DNA of 64,000 bases, from positions 520,767 through 584,766 of the forward strand of contig FREU01000001.1 of the NCBI GenBank assembly GCA_900143615.1, given 5' to 3'. Under the pieces are notes generated by a model. The model ran no database searches, was not told where the DNA came from, and worked only from the letters and a program-made list of their open reading frames with translations. Both the position numbers and the translations under genes were made by a program. Every line of letters starts with the position of its first letter. Within the stretch, counting starts at the first letter, position 1. This document shows positions 43,435 through 52,354 of this stretch, one piece after another. This DNA is from Rhodobacteraceae bacterium Alg231-30 (GTDB taxonomy: Bacteria > Pseudomonadota > Alphaproteobacteria > Rhodobacterales > Rhodobacteraceae).

Positions 43435-43991
43435 CGCAGTATCCAAAGAACCATGAGGCCAATCAGCAGCGCCACCAACGGAAGGGCGAGCAGCGCTAGC
43501 AAAAGTGTTTTATGTGGCGACCTTGCCACCGGTGTTTGAGGTGCGGTGCCCGTCAGGCCGTTGGCGGCCTTAGCGGGCAGGGTTTCAAACTGAACCGGTG
43601 CGCGCGCTTCGTGATAGGCCCCTATGAACGTCACTCCAGCGCTGGGCAGCAGAGTGGCAGGGTTGGGGCCAAAGGCGCGCGAGTAAAGGATCAGCACCGG
43701 ATCATCGATGGCATCAAGGCGAACGGCATCTGTGGCAAGGGCGGCGATATCCACGCCGCCCCCATCAACCAGATAGCCACTGAGCCCCAAATCACCCAGC
43801 ACGGATGGCTCAAATATTTCAAAACCACCTTCGGTTAGCCAATCAAGCCCAACCAGCATTGCCACGGAGGCTTGCGGGTTGGGATCATGTTTATCGGGTT
43901 CGGTCAAACGCTGAAGATCACGATCAGGCATGTGCAGTGTGAACACGCGGATCACACCAACTTCACCTGCTTTGATCGCGAGATCGCTCAT
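43431..43991 (-). CDS. Hypothetical protein with C-terminal membrane anchor
   Basis: This 186-residue protein has a soluble N-terminal region of about 150 residues and a C-terminal transmembrane helix (about 163-183, LLALLALPLVALLIGLMVLW). No family is recognised. Its ATG overlaps the stop of a tiny upstream ORF (ATGA at 43991-43988) and its stop overlaps the start of the PH-like gene, so it belongs to a coupled run in the pyrB operon. Confidence 0.75.
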   Translation of the reverse strand: MSDLAIKAGEVGVIRVFTLHMPDRDLQRLTEPDKHDPNPQASVAMLVGLDWLTEGGFEIFEPSVLGDLGLSGYLVDGGGVDIAALATDAVRLDAIDDPVLILYSRAFGPNPATLLPSAGVTFIGAYHEARAPVQFETLPAKAANGLTGTAPQTPVARSPHKTLLLALLALPLVALLIGLMVLWILR

Positions 43992-44089
43992 CCGCCAACC
44001 CAGATTACAAGGCCAACTAATGCAAACATGACAATCAAAGCGACCGTGGCCACTTTGCCTGACATGCGGGGATCTTTGGGGTCGTCCAC
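43988..44089 (-). CDS. Tiny single-helix membrane protein in the pyrB operon
   Basis: This 33-residue ORF starts at GTG 44089, four bp after the pyrB stop, with GAGG about 9 nt upstream. An ATG at 44065 would give 25 residues. Both forms end in one hydrophobic helix (VATVALIVMFALVGLVIWVGG). The stop overlaps the next start by ATGA. Evidence for translation is the packing between two genes and the coherent transmembrane segment; no homologue is recognised. Confidence 0.6.
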   Translation of the reverse strand: MDDPKDPRMSGKVATVALIVMFALVGLVIWVGG

Positions 44090-44093
44090 CGGA

Positions 44094-45050
44094 TCAGACC
44101 TCGGCTGTTTCCGGCGCGCGGGCTGCACGCAGGTTACGGGCGAGAAGATCCATGGCGGCGGCACGTACAGCCACACCCATTTCGACCTGTTCCTGAATGA
44201 CCGAGCGGTTGATGTCGTCAGCGATTTCGCCGTCGATTTCAACGCCGCGGTTCATCGGGCCGGGGTGCATGACAATGGCGTCGGGCTTGGCGTGGGCCAG
44301 TTTGTCGGCGTCCAGTCCGTAGCGGTGATAGTATTCACGCTCCGAAGGAATAAAGCCGCCATCCATGCGTTCTTTCTGAAGGCGCAGCATCATCACGACG
44401 TCGACGTCTTTGAGGCCTTCTTCCATGTCGTCATAGATTTCACAGCCCATGTCCGCGAAGTGACCAGGCACCAGTGTGGGCGGGCCGATCAGGCGGACGC
44501 GGTTTTCCATCTTGTTGAGAAGGATCACGTTTGAGCGTGCCACGCGAGAGTGGGCAACGTCGCCGCAGATGGCGATGTTCAGGCGCTGAATGCGGCCTTT
44601 GGCGCGGCGGATTGTAAGGGCATCCAATAGCGCCTGTGTCGGGTGCTCGTGGCGGCCGTCACCTGCGTTTAGCACGGCGCAGTTCACTTTCTGGGACAAC
44701 AGGTCGACTGCGCCGGAATGTGGGTGACGCACGACCAGAAGATCGGGGTGCATGGCGTTAAGTGTCATGGCGGTGTCGATCAGGGTCTCGCCCTTTTTGA
44801 TCGAGCTTGCCTGCATGGACATGTTCATCACGTCCGCGCCCAGCCGTTTGCCGGCCAGTTCGAAACTGGCTTGGGTACGGGTGGAATTTTCGAAGAACAT
44901 ATTGACCTGGGTGAGACCGGTCAGAGCGTCCGAGTGTTTTACATCGCGGCGGCTCAGGTCGACATACTCGTCGGCGAGATCCAGAACGGAAGTAATTTCT
45001 TCGGGGCGCAGCTGCTCGATGCCCAGAAGGTGTTTTTGGGTGAATGTCAT
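44094..45050 (-). CDS. pyrB: Aspartate carbamoyltransferase catalytic subunit
   Basis: This 318-residue enzyme condenses carbamoyl phosphate with aspartate, the committed step of pyrimidine synthesis. The carbamoyl-phosphate motif STRT (56-59) and HPTQ in [14 protein letters not shown] are intact, as is the HPGPMNRG segment. It is the first gene of a minus-strand operon ending in the dihydroorotase-like gene. No pyrI is present, as expected for the ATCase class that associates with a dihydroorotase or its inactive form. Confidence 0.95.
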   Translation of the reverse strand: MTFTQKHLLGIEQLRPEEITSVLDLADEYVDLSRRDVKHSDALTGLTQVNMFFENSTRTQASFELAGKRLGADVMNMSMQASSIKKGETLIDTAMTLNAMHPDLLVVRHPHSGAVDLLSQKVNCAVLNAGDGRHEHPTQALLDALTIRRAKGRIQRLNIAICGDVAHSRVARSNVILLNKMENRVRLIGPPTLVPGHFADMGCEIYDDMEEGLKDVDVVMMLRLQKERMDGGFIPSEREYYHRYGLDADKLAHAKPDAIVMHPGPMNRGVEIDGEIADDINRSVIQEQVEMGVAVRAAAMDLLARNLRAARAPETAEV

Positions 45051-45298
45051 AACCCGACTCCTTGGCTGATGCTGGATGCCTTATATGTAAGGCGATCCGC
45101 GTCCACAAGACGTCGTCGTAGCGGAAATGCTCCGCGCAAATCGACGCAGATGGCCATTTTTTGCTGAGTTTCAAGCATTGGCCATAGAGTTGGTCGACAT
45201 TTCCCCGCTTTTGGCCACAATTGATGGGAGTCCCGACGCAACAGCGGTGTCTACGCTTGTCTGTTTCCATCACATCACTAGCGCGATAGCTTAGCGGC

Positions 45299-46084
45299 AT
45301 GGAATCGGCACTAGACTATTATTCTGCGCGCGCGCTGCTGGATTGGCAGATTGAACTGGGGGCGACCGAGGCCATTCTGGATGCGCCGGTCAACCGCTAT
45401 GAAACACCTGCCGAGAAACCCAAAATAAAGGCGATAGCGCGGCAAGCCGACGCGCCTGTTCCCCCCGCTCCCGAGGTTGTTCCTGTCGATGAAGCGCGCG
45501 CGTCTTTGCAAGGGGTTGCTGATCTTGAGGGAGTGCGTGCCGCATTGGCGGCGTTTGAGCATTGCGAATTAAAACGTGGGGCGCGCAAGTTTGTGTTTGC
45601 GGATGGCAATCCCGCAGCGCGCGTCATGATCATCGGCGAGGCACCGAGCCGGGAGGATGATCGCGAAGGCAAGCCTTTTGTCGGGCGTGCGGGGCAGTTG
45701 TTGGACCGTATGTTTGCCGCTATTGATATGGGACGCGATGTGGCTCTGTCCAAAGATGCGATCTATGTGACCAATGTGCTGCCGTGGCGACCACCGCAGA
45801 ATCGCGACCCACAGCCTGAAGAAATCGCCATGTTGCGCCCGTTTCTGGAGCGCCATATCGAGATTGTCGCGCCAGACGTTATTGTCGTGATGGGCAATCT
45901 CAGCTGCGAGGCTGTTTTAGGGCGACGTGGGATTTCGCGGATGCGTGGAAACTGGCAGGAAGGGTTTGGCAAGCCGGTTTTGCCGATGCTGCACCCCGAA
46001 GCTTTGTTAAAACAGCCCTTTGCCAAACGGGATGCTTGGGCGGATCTGTTGTCGCTGAAGGCCAAATTGGAGAGCCTGTCGTGA
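45299..46084 (+). CDS. Uracil-DNA glycosylase superfamily protein (family 4-like)
   Basis: This 261-residue protein resembles family 4 UDGs, which excise uracil from DNA: [33 protein letters not shown]-like core, [15 protein letters not shown], and a C-terminal [11 protein letters not shown] with the active-site His. A Pro-rich N-terminal extension (about 80 residues) precedes the core. Family 4 enzymes carry a 4Fe-4S cluster on four Cys, but this protein has only two Cys, so the cluster is probably absent. It is followed by a phosphoesterase gene with a GTGA overlap. Confidence 0.85.
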   Translation: [261 protein letters not shown]

Positions 46085-46707
46085 AAATACTGGCGTTTTC
46101 GGATCTGCATCGCGCAGCCCCTGCGGCACGCAAATTGGTGGCCGCGAGCCAAGAGGCCGATCTGGTGATTGCGGCGGGAGATTTCACAAATCATCGCCAA
46201 GATCTGAGCGGGGCAATGGCGCTGCTTGAGGGGATCACTGCGCCGATTGTCATGGTGCCAGGGAATAATGAGAGCGAAGATGAGTTGCGCGCGGTGGCCC
46301 CGCGCAATGCTGTGGTGTTGCATGGGCAGCAGGGTGAGATTGACGGACTAAAAGTCTTTGGGCTGGGTTACGCCGTTCCGGTGACACCTTTTACAGATTG
46401 GTCATGTGATCTGGGCGAAGAGGACGCGTCGCAAATGCTAGCTGCCTGCGGGGATGTGGATATCCTGATCAGCCACTCGCCCGCCAAAGGCGTGGCGGAT
46501 GTGACGTCGCAGGGCGTGTCGCTGGGCTCGGTTGCGGTGCGTGAGGCGGTAGAGCGGGTGCAACCGCAGTTGATGGTCTGTGGACATATTCACGACAGCT
46601 GGGGTCAAAGCGCGATGATTGGAAACACCCGCGTGGTGAACCTTGGGCCGACGGCCAACTGGTTTGAAATAGAGCCTGCTTTGAAAATGAGCCAGCGGGC
46701 TAGTTGA
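46081..46707 (+). CDS. Metallophosphoesterase
   Basis: This 208-residue calcineurin-like phosphoesterase shows the metal-site blocks in order: FSDLHRA, AGDFTN, PGNNESED, ISHSPAKG and CGHIHDSWG. Such small enzymes are phosphodiesterases or phosphatases of varied substrate. GTG 46081 overlaps the UDG-like stop (GTGA), so it is likely co-translated with a DNA repair gene; whether the two act together is unknown. Confidence 0.88.
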   Translation: MKILAFSDLHRAAPAARKLVAASQEADLVIAAGDFTNHRQDLSGAMALLEGITAPIVMVPGNNESEDELRAVAPRNAVVLHGQQGEIDGLKVFGLGYAVPVTPFTDWSCDLGEEDASQMLAACGDVDILISHSPAKGVADVTSQGVSLGSVAVREAVERVQPQLMVCGHIHDSWGQSAMIGNTRVVNLGPTANWFEIEPALKMSQRAS

Positions 46708-46724
46708 GACATTAGGACGTAGAG

Positions 46725-47267
46725 ATGAGCCGGATTGACGAAAGTAAAGACTTTATCCCCGTGCGGATTGCGGTTTTGACCGTAAGCGACACACGTTCGC
46801 TGGCTGAGGATCGCTCGGGCGACACGTTGGTGGGGCGGATCGAGGGCGCAGGTCATACTCTGGTGGATCGCAAAATCATCCGCGATGAGCGCGCTGAGAT
46901 TGCTGCGCAGCTACGCGCATGGTGCGCAAGTGACACGGTGGATGTGATCATTTCAACAGGTGGCACCGGATTGACCGGACGGGATGTGACCGTTGAAGCC
47001 CATCGTGATGTCTATGAGAAAGAAATCGAAGCTTTTGGCACCGTGTTCACGATGGTGTCGATGCAAAAGATTGGCACAAGTGCTGTGCAAAGCCGCGCCA
47101 CGGGTGGTGTCGCGTTGGGCACCTATTTGTTTGCTTTGCCCGGCAGCACCGGCGCGTGCAAAGATGCATGGGATGAGATTTTGAAGTGGCAGTTGGATTA
47201 CCGCCACAAACCCTGCAATTTCGTTGAGATCATGCCGCGACTGGATGAGCATTTGCGCCGCAAATAG
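46725..47267 (+). CDS. moaB: Molybdenum cofactor biosynthesis protein B
   Basis: This 180-residue MogA/MoaB-fold protein carries the STGGTGLTGRDVTVEA motif for adenylylation of molybdopterin. Length and the LTVSDTRSLAEDRSGD segment suit MoaB. It may serve the same pathway as the fdhD-mobA-mobB-moeA genes 13 kb downstream. It follows the phosphoesterase by 17 bp in the same direction. Confidence 0.92.
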   Translation: MSRIDESKDFIPVRIAVLTVSDTRSLAEDRSGDTLVGRIEGAGHTLVDRKIIRDERAEIAAQLRAWCASDTVDVIISTGGTGLTGRDVTVEAHRDVYEKEIEAFGTVFTMVSMQKIGTSAVQSRATGGVALGTYLFALPGSTGACKDAWDEILKWQLDYRHKPCNFVEIMPRLDEHLRRK

Positions 47268-47492
47268 CGGGTTTTCGGCGCATCCCGTGGTATCGGTTGC
47301 GTCGAACACAGAGGCTTGTTCCGCGTTGGATGCCAAAAAATTTATCTGAGACGTCACTTTTTTTCGACGGAATGACACCTGCGCGGCGTATTAAACGCGT
47401 GGTGGCTTGGCATTCCGGCATGTCCGCTGCATCATAACAGCCCGAAAAGGGTGGAAAAATTGCCCACACCGGGCGCAGGGAGACACGCGCAA

Positions 47493-48947
47493 ATGAGATT
47501 TTTGCGACAGAGTTTGACGGGGTTATTCCTTGTATCGGTCACGGCTGCGCTGTTGTTGTATGCGGGGCAAATGATCCAAGGTGCGATTGCGGACCGCATG
47601 GCGCGCGACAGTCGCGGACCGGAAGCCCGCGAGCGGGTATTCGCGGTCAATGTGGTTGAGGCAGTTCCCGATAGCGTGGTGCCCGAGTTGATCGCCTTTG
47701 GGGAGTTGCGCTCGCGCCGTTCGCTTGAAATTCGCGCCTCCTCTGCTGGGACCATTGTCCGCTTGGCGGAAGGATTTGAAGACGGCGGGGATGTGCGGGC
47801 TGGTGATATCCTTGTGGAAGTGGATCCGACTAAAGCGCGCTATGCGCTGGACCGGATTGCCAATGATTTGCTGGATGGAGAGGCTGAGCAGCGCGACGCC
47901 ATTCGCACGCTAGAGCTCGCACGCGATGAATTGCTATCGGCCCAAGCGCAACTGGATTTGCGTGAAAAAGCATATGTGCGGCAGTTGGATCTACAAGAGC
48001 GCGGGGTGGGCACGACGCCGGCAGTGGAAACCGCCGAACTGGCCTTTGCAGGGGCGCGGCAGGCAGTTTTGTCCAATCGCCGCGCAGTGGCACAGGCCGA
48101 GGCGCGGGTGGATCAGGCTGAAACGCGCCTTGAGCGTGAGCGTATCGCGTTGGCCGAGGCTGAGACCGATTTGGACGACACGTTGATCCGCGCTGATTTT
48201 GCCGGAACCCTGTCTGAGGTTTCTGCCGTGCAGGGCGGTTTGGTGTCGATGAACGAAAAGCTGGCATTGTTGATTGACGCAGATGCGCTGGAAGTGGCGT
48301 TTCGGGTGTCCACCCCGCAATATGCCCGGCTGTTGGACGCGAACGATGATTTACAGGCGTCGGAAGTGACGGTGTCGCTGGACGTGATGGGGGCGGATTT
48401 GACCGCCACGGGTGTGATTACCCGCGATGCGGCTGTGGTGGAACAGGGCCAGACAGGGCGGGTGCTCTATGCACGGCTGGATGGTGCGCGTGGCTTTAAG
48501 CCCGGTGATTTTGTCACCGTGCGGGTGCGTGAGCCTGAGTTGGACAATGTTGTGCGATTACCGGCCACGGCTTTGGATGGCGCAAGTCGCGTTCTGGTGT
48601 TGGGCGAGGGCAATCGCCTAGAGGCGCTGGAGGTGACTTTGGTGCGTCGCCAAGGCGATGAAGTCTTGTTGCGCGGGCGCGGATTAGCTGGACGTCAGGT
48701 GGTGGCGCGACGCACGCCTTTGCTGGGCGAAGGCATTGCGGTAAAGCCGCTGACCAATACCGGTGGCGTGCCGACAGCCCCCGAAATGGTGGCGCTCAGC
48801 GATGAAGAACGTGCCAAGATGGTGGCTGCTGTTGAAGCAAACCAACGCATGCCTGATGAGGCCAAAACACGGATTCTGGATGCCTTGAGCAAGCCGGAAG
48901 TGCCCGCCCCAATGGTGGCGCGGCTGCGCGAACGGATGGGGGGATAA
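47493..48947 (+). CDS. RND efflux periplasmic adaptor (HlyD/MFP family)
   Basis: This 484-residue membrane-fusion protein has an N-terminal membrane helix (SLTGLFLVSVTAALLLYAG), a lipoyl-like hairpin half (LEIRASSAGTIVRLAEGFEDGGDVRAGDILVEVD), a long coiled-coil hairpin of about 120 residues, and beta-barrel and membrane-proximal domains. It bridges the RND permease encoded 3 bp downstream to an outer-membrane channel that is not seen here. ATG 47493 has AGGGAG 10 nt upstream; the frame is open 42 bp further 5' without a better site. Confidence 0.93.
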   Translation: MRFLRQSLTGLFLVSVTAALLLYAGQMIQGAIADRMARDSRGPEARERVFAVNVVEAVPDSVVPELIAFGELRSRRSLEIRASSAGTIVRLAEGFEDGGDVRAGDILVEVDPTKARYALDRIANDLLDGEAEQRDAIRTLELARDELLSAQAQLDLREKAYVRQLDLQERGVGTTPAVETAELAFAGARQAVLSNRRAVAQAEARVDQAETRLERERIALAEAETDLDDTLIRADFAGTLSEVSAVQGGLVSMNEKLALLIDADALEVAFRVSTPQYARLLDANDDLQASEVTVSLDVMGADLTATGVITRDAAVVEQGQTGRVLYARLDGARGFKPGDFVTVRVREPELDNVVRLPATALDGASRVLVLGEGNRLEALEVTLVRRQGDEVLLRGRGLAGRQVVARRTPLLGEGIAVKPLTNTGGVPTAPEMVALSDEERAKMVAAVEANQRMPDEAKTRILDALSKPEVPAPMVARLRERMGG

Positions 48948-48950
48948 CCC

Positions 48951-51900
48951 ATGCGGGAATTGTCTGGCCGTGCCGGTGGCATTTTAAGCTACTTTACCCG
49001 CCACGCCACGGCGGCAAATCTGTTGCTGGTGGTGTTGATCATTGCGGGACTGGCGGCCGTGCCGCGCATGCGCGCGCAGTTTTTCCCTGATGTGATTGTC
49101 GAGAACGTCACGGTCACAGTGACGTGGGACGGGGCTGGTGCCGAAGATGTGGACGCCGCCATTGTCCAGGTGATGGAGCCTGCGATGTTGTCGGTGGAAG
49201 GCGTGGAGAGCACAAGTGCGCGCTCAACCGAAGGCCGTGCGCGGATCACTTTGGATTTTGAGCCCGGCTGGGATATGGCGCGGGCGACCGACGATGTGCA
49301 GGTTGCTGTGGATGCTGTGACAACGTTGCCGGATGAAGCTGAGGACGCGGTCGTGCGGCGCGGCGTTTGGCGGGATCGGGTCACAGATGTGGTGATCACC
49401 GGCCCTGTTGAGGTCAGCCAAATTGCCCGGTTCGCCGATGAATTTGTCGCGCGGCTCTATACCGAAGGTGTGACGCGGACGACTATTCGCGGCTTGGCCG
49501 AACGTCAGACCATTATCGAAGTCTCCTCCATTGATTTGATCACCCATGATATTTCGCTGCTCCAGATTTCCGATGCCATAGCGGAAGAGGTCAATGCCGA
49601 TCCGGCTGGGGATGTTAGTGGAGCGTTTGCGCGGGTACGCACGGGGGTCGAAAAGCGCGCACCGGATGAGATTGCCGCGATTGTTTTGCGCTCAAATCCG
49701 GATGGCACCAAGCTGACAGTAGAAGATGTGGCCACTATTCGCGTCGAAGGCGTGGACAGAAATCGCAGCTATTTTGTTGGGGATGATCCGGCGATTTCCA
49801 TTCGGGTGGATCGTTCGGACGGGGGCGATGCGATTGGCATTCAGGCCTCGGTCGAAGAGGTGGCCGCCGAGATGCAGGCCACGTTGCCGCAAGGGGTTGA
49901 GTTGCAGCTGATCCGCACGCGGGCCGAGGCCATTACGGGACGTTTGAACATCCTTGTGGACAACGGTGCCATGGGATTGCTGTTGGTGGTGACGTTGCTG
50001 TTTTTGTTCCTGAACGCGCGCACGGCCATTTGGGTGGCAGCGGGTATTCCCACGGCGATGTTGGCGGCGGTGGCGCTGATGTATGTGGCTGGTTTGACGA
50101 TCAATATGATCTCGCTGTTTGCGCTGATTATTACGTTGGGCATTGTGGTGGATGACGCCATCGTGGTGGGCGAGCATGCCGATGCGCGGGCGCGCCGATT
50201 GGGAGAGCCACCGTTGGTGGCCGCAGAAAACGCGGCGCGGCGCATGTCGATGCCGGTGTTCTCCTCAACTCTGACAACGATCATTGCGTTTTTTGGCCTG
50301 ACCGCCATTTCGGGGCGGTTTGGTGATTTGATCGGGGACATTCCGTTCACCGTGATTGTGGTGCTGATTGCTTCGTTGGTGGAGTGCTTTCTGATCCTGC
50401 CAAACCATATGGCACATGCGCTAAAACATTCGGCCAAAGACCACTGGTATGACTTCCCTAGTCGTGTGGTGAACCGCGGATTTCGCTGGTTTCGCGACAA
50501 GATTTTCCGCCGTTTGGTGAGCTTGGTGATTTGGGCGCGCTATCCGGTGATGGGGGGGGCGATTGTGATTTTGGCAACACAGGCCGTGCTGTTCATCGAT
50601 GGGGATGTGAAATGGCGGTTTTTCAACGCACCTGAACGTGGCTCGGTGACGGGAAACTTTGCGATGTTGCCCAGTGCAACACGCGAAGATGCGCTGGATA
50701 TGATGCGGGAGATGCAGCGCGCCACCGAGGATTTGGGGCGCGAATACGAGGAACGGCACGGGCTGAACCCGCTGGACTATGTGATTGCTGAAATTGGCGG
50801 CAATTCGGGGCGATCGCTGCCCGGAGCGGACACATTAGACCCTGATTTGTTAGGCGGCATTTCGATTGAGCTGATTGATGCGGACCTGCGGCCCTATTCT
50901 AGCTTTGCATTTGTGGGCGAGCTGCAAGATCGCGTGGCACGGCATCCTTTGGTGGAAACGGTGAGCTTTCGTGGCTGGCGGTCCGGACCCGGTGGCGATG
51001 CGCTGGATGTCGAGTTTTACGGGGCCGACAGTGACACGCTCAAGGCTGCGAGTGAGGCATTGAAAACTGCGCTGGCGGAGTTTGGCGAGGTCTCGGCCGT
51101 TGAGGACAACCTAAGTTATGACAAGGAAGAGCTGATCCTTGAGCTGACGCCGCAGGGGCATGCGCTTGGGTTTTCGATTGATACATTGGGGCGGGTGCTG
51201 CGCCATCGTTTGAACGGCATTGAGGCGGCGACCTATCCTGATGGGCCACGCAGCGCGACAATCCGTGTCGAATTGCCCCAAGGCGAGCTGACCGCAGATT
51301 TCCTTGAAGGCAGTCTCATGCGCACTGCGGCGGGACAATATGTGCCGCTGGCGGATTTGGTCACGGTGCAGAGCCGGACAGGGTTTTCGACGGTGCGGCG
51401 GGAGAATGGCGTGCGTCTGATCAATGTGACTGGAGACATCTCTGAGGATGATCCGGCACGCGCGGAAGAAATCATGGACCAGTTGCGCAGTGATATTCTG
51501 CCCACTATTGCCAGCGAAAAACAGGTGGAGTGGGCGCTGGCCGGATTGGCTGAGCAAGAGGGCGATTTCCTGAGCGACGCGCGCACAGGGCTGATCCTGT
51601 GTTTGGCGGGCATTTATCTGGTGCTGGCTTGGGTGTTCTCAAGTTGGACGCGGCCCATGGTGGTCATGGCGATCATTCCGTTTGGATTGGTGGGGACAAT
51701 TTACGGTCACTATCTGCACGATGTGCCACTGAGTATGTTCACAGTTGTCGGGATGCTGGGGATGACAGGGATTATCATCAACGATTCCATCGTCTTGGTG
51801 ACCACGATTGACGACTACGCGCTGGATCGCGGGCTTATTCCGTCGATTATTGATGGTGTGGCGGATCGCCTGAGGCCGGTGTTTTTGACCACAGCGACTA

Positions 51901-52346
51901 CCGTTCTGGGACTGGCACCGCTGTTGTTTGAGCGCAGCCAGCAGGCGCAGTTTCTCAAGCCGACGGTGATTACGCTGGTCTATGGTTTGGGCTTTGGCAT
52001 GGTGCTGGTGCTGATTGTGGTGCCATCGCTTATGGCGATGCAGGCAGACGTGGGGCGTCAGATGACAGCACTGCGCCGTGGGCTGCGCATGCGCGGGGCA
52101 TCGGTGTTGTTGGGATTGGCCAGCCTAAGCGTCGCGCTCTGGATGGCGGTGACACTGGGCTGGATGGTTCTCAAGGGCAGCCTGATGCCAAGCCTTGTGG
52201 CGTCGGTGCCCGCATTGAGCGGCGTTCAAAGCGGCTTTATGGCGCTGGCGGTTTTCATCGCGGGCGCGGCTGTTATCTCGTTTTTGGGATTTGTCGCAGG
52301 GGGTGTGCTGTTGAGGTTCGGCCGCCGTCGCGCTGTCTCCTCCTAA
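48951..52346 (+). CDS. RND efflux permease with a C-terminal membrane extension
   Basis: This 1131-residue proton-driven pump has the standard RND plan: helix 1 (LLLVVLIIAGLAAV), a periplasmic porter loop, a helix bundle with LGIVVDDAIVVGEHADARAR carrying the proton-relay Asp pair, then a duplicated half including IIINDSIVLVTTIDDYA. The usual end after helix 12 (VLIVVPSLMAMQADVGRQM) is followed by about 85 extra residues with two further hydrophobic segments (SVLLGLASLSVALWMAVTLGWM and ALAVFIAGAAVISFLGFVAG). The cargo is unknown; it forms one operon with the adaptor. Confidence 0.93.
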   Translation: MRELSGRAGGILSYFTRHATAANLLLVVLIIAGLAAVPRMRAQFFPDVIVENVTVTVTWDGAGAEDVDAAIVQVMEPAMLSVEGVESTSARSTEGRARITLDFEPGWDMARATDDVQVAVDAVTTLPDEAEDAVVRRGVWRDRVTDVVITGPVEVSQIARFADEFVARLYTEGVTRTTIRGLAERQTIIEVSSIDLITHDISLLQISDAIAEEVNADPAGDVSGAFARVRTGVEKRAPDEIAAIVLRSNPDGTKLTVEDVATIRVEGVDRNRSYFVGDDPAISIRVDRSDGGDAIGIQASVEEVAAEMQATLPQGVELQLIRTRAEAITGRLNILVDNGAMGLLLVVTLLFLFLNARTAIWVAAGIPTAMLAAVALMYVAGLTINMISLFALIITLGIVVDDAIVVGEHADARARRLGEPPLVAAENAARRMSMPVFSSTLTTIIAFFGLTAISGRFGDLIGDIPFTVIVVLIASLVECFLILPNHMAHALKHSAKDHWYDFPSRVVNRGFRWFRDKIFRRLVSLVIWARYPVMGGAIVILATQAVLFIDGDVKWRFFNAPERGSVTGNFAMLPSATREDALDMMREMQRATEDLGREYEERHGLNPLDYVIAEIGGNSGRSLPGADTLDPDLLGGISIELIDADLRPYSSFAFVGELQDRVARHPLVETVSFRGWRSGPGGDALDVEFYGADSDTLKAASEALKTALAEFGEVSAVEDNLSYDKEELILELTPQGHALGFSIDTLGRVLRHRLNGIEAATYPDGPRSATIRVELPQGELTADFLEGSLMRTAAGQYVPLADLVTVQSRTGFSTVRRENGVRLINVTGDISEDDPARAEEIMDQLRSDILPTIASEKQVEWALAGLAEQEGDFLSDARTGLILCLAGIYLVLAWVFSSWTRPMVVMAIIPFGLVGTIYGHYLHDVPLSMFTVVGMLGMTGIIINDSIVLVTTIDDYALDRGLIPSIIDGVADRLRPVFLTTATTVLGLAPLLFERSQQAQFLKPTVITLVYGLGFGMVLVLIVVPSLMAMQADVGRQMTALRRGLRMRGASVLLGLASLSVALWMAVTLGWMVLKGSLMPSLVASVPALSGVQSGFMALAVFIAGAAVISFLGFVAGGVLLRFGRRRAVSS

Positions 52347-52354
52347 GCGCGGTG

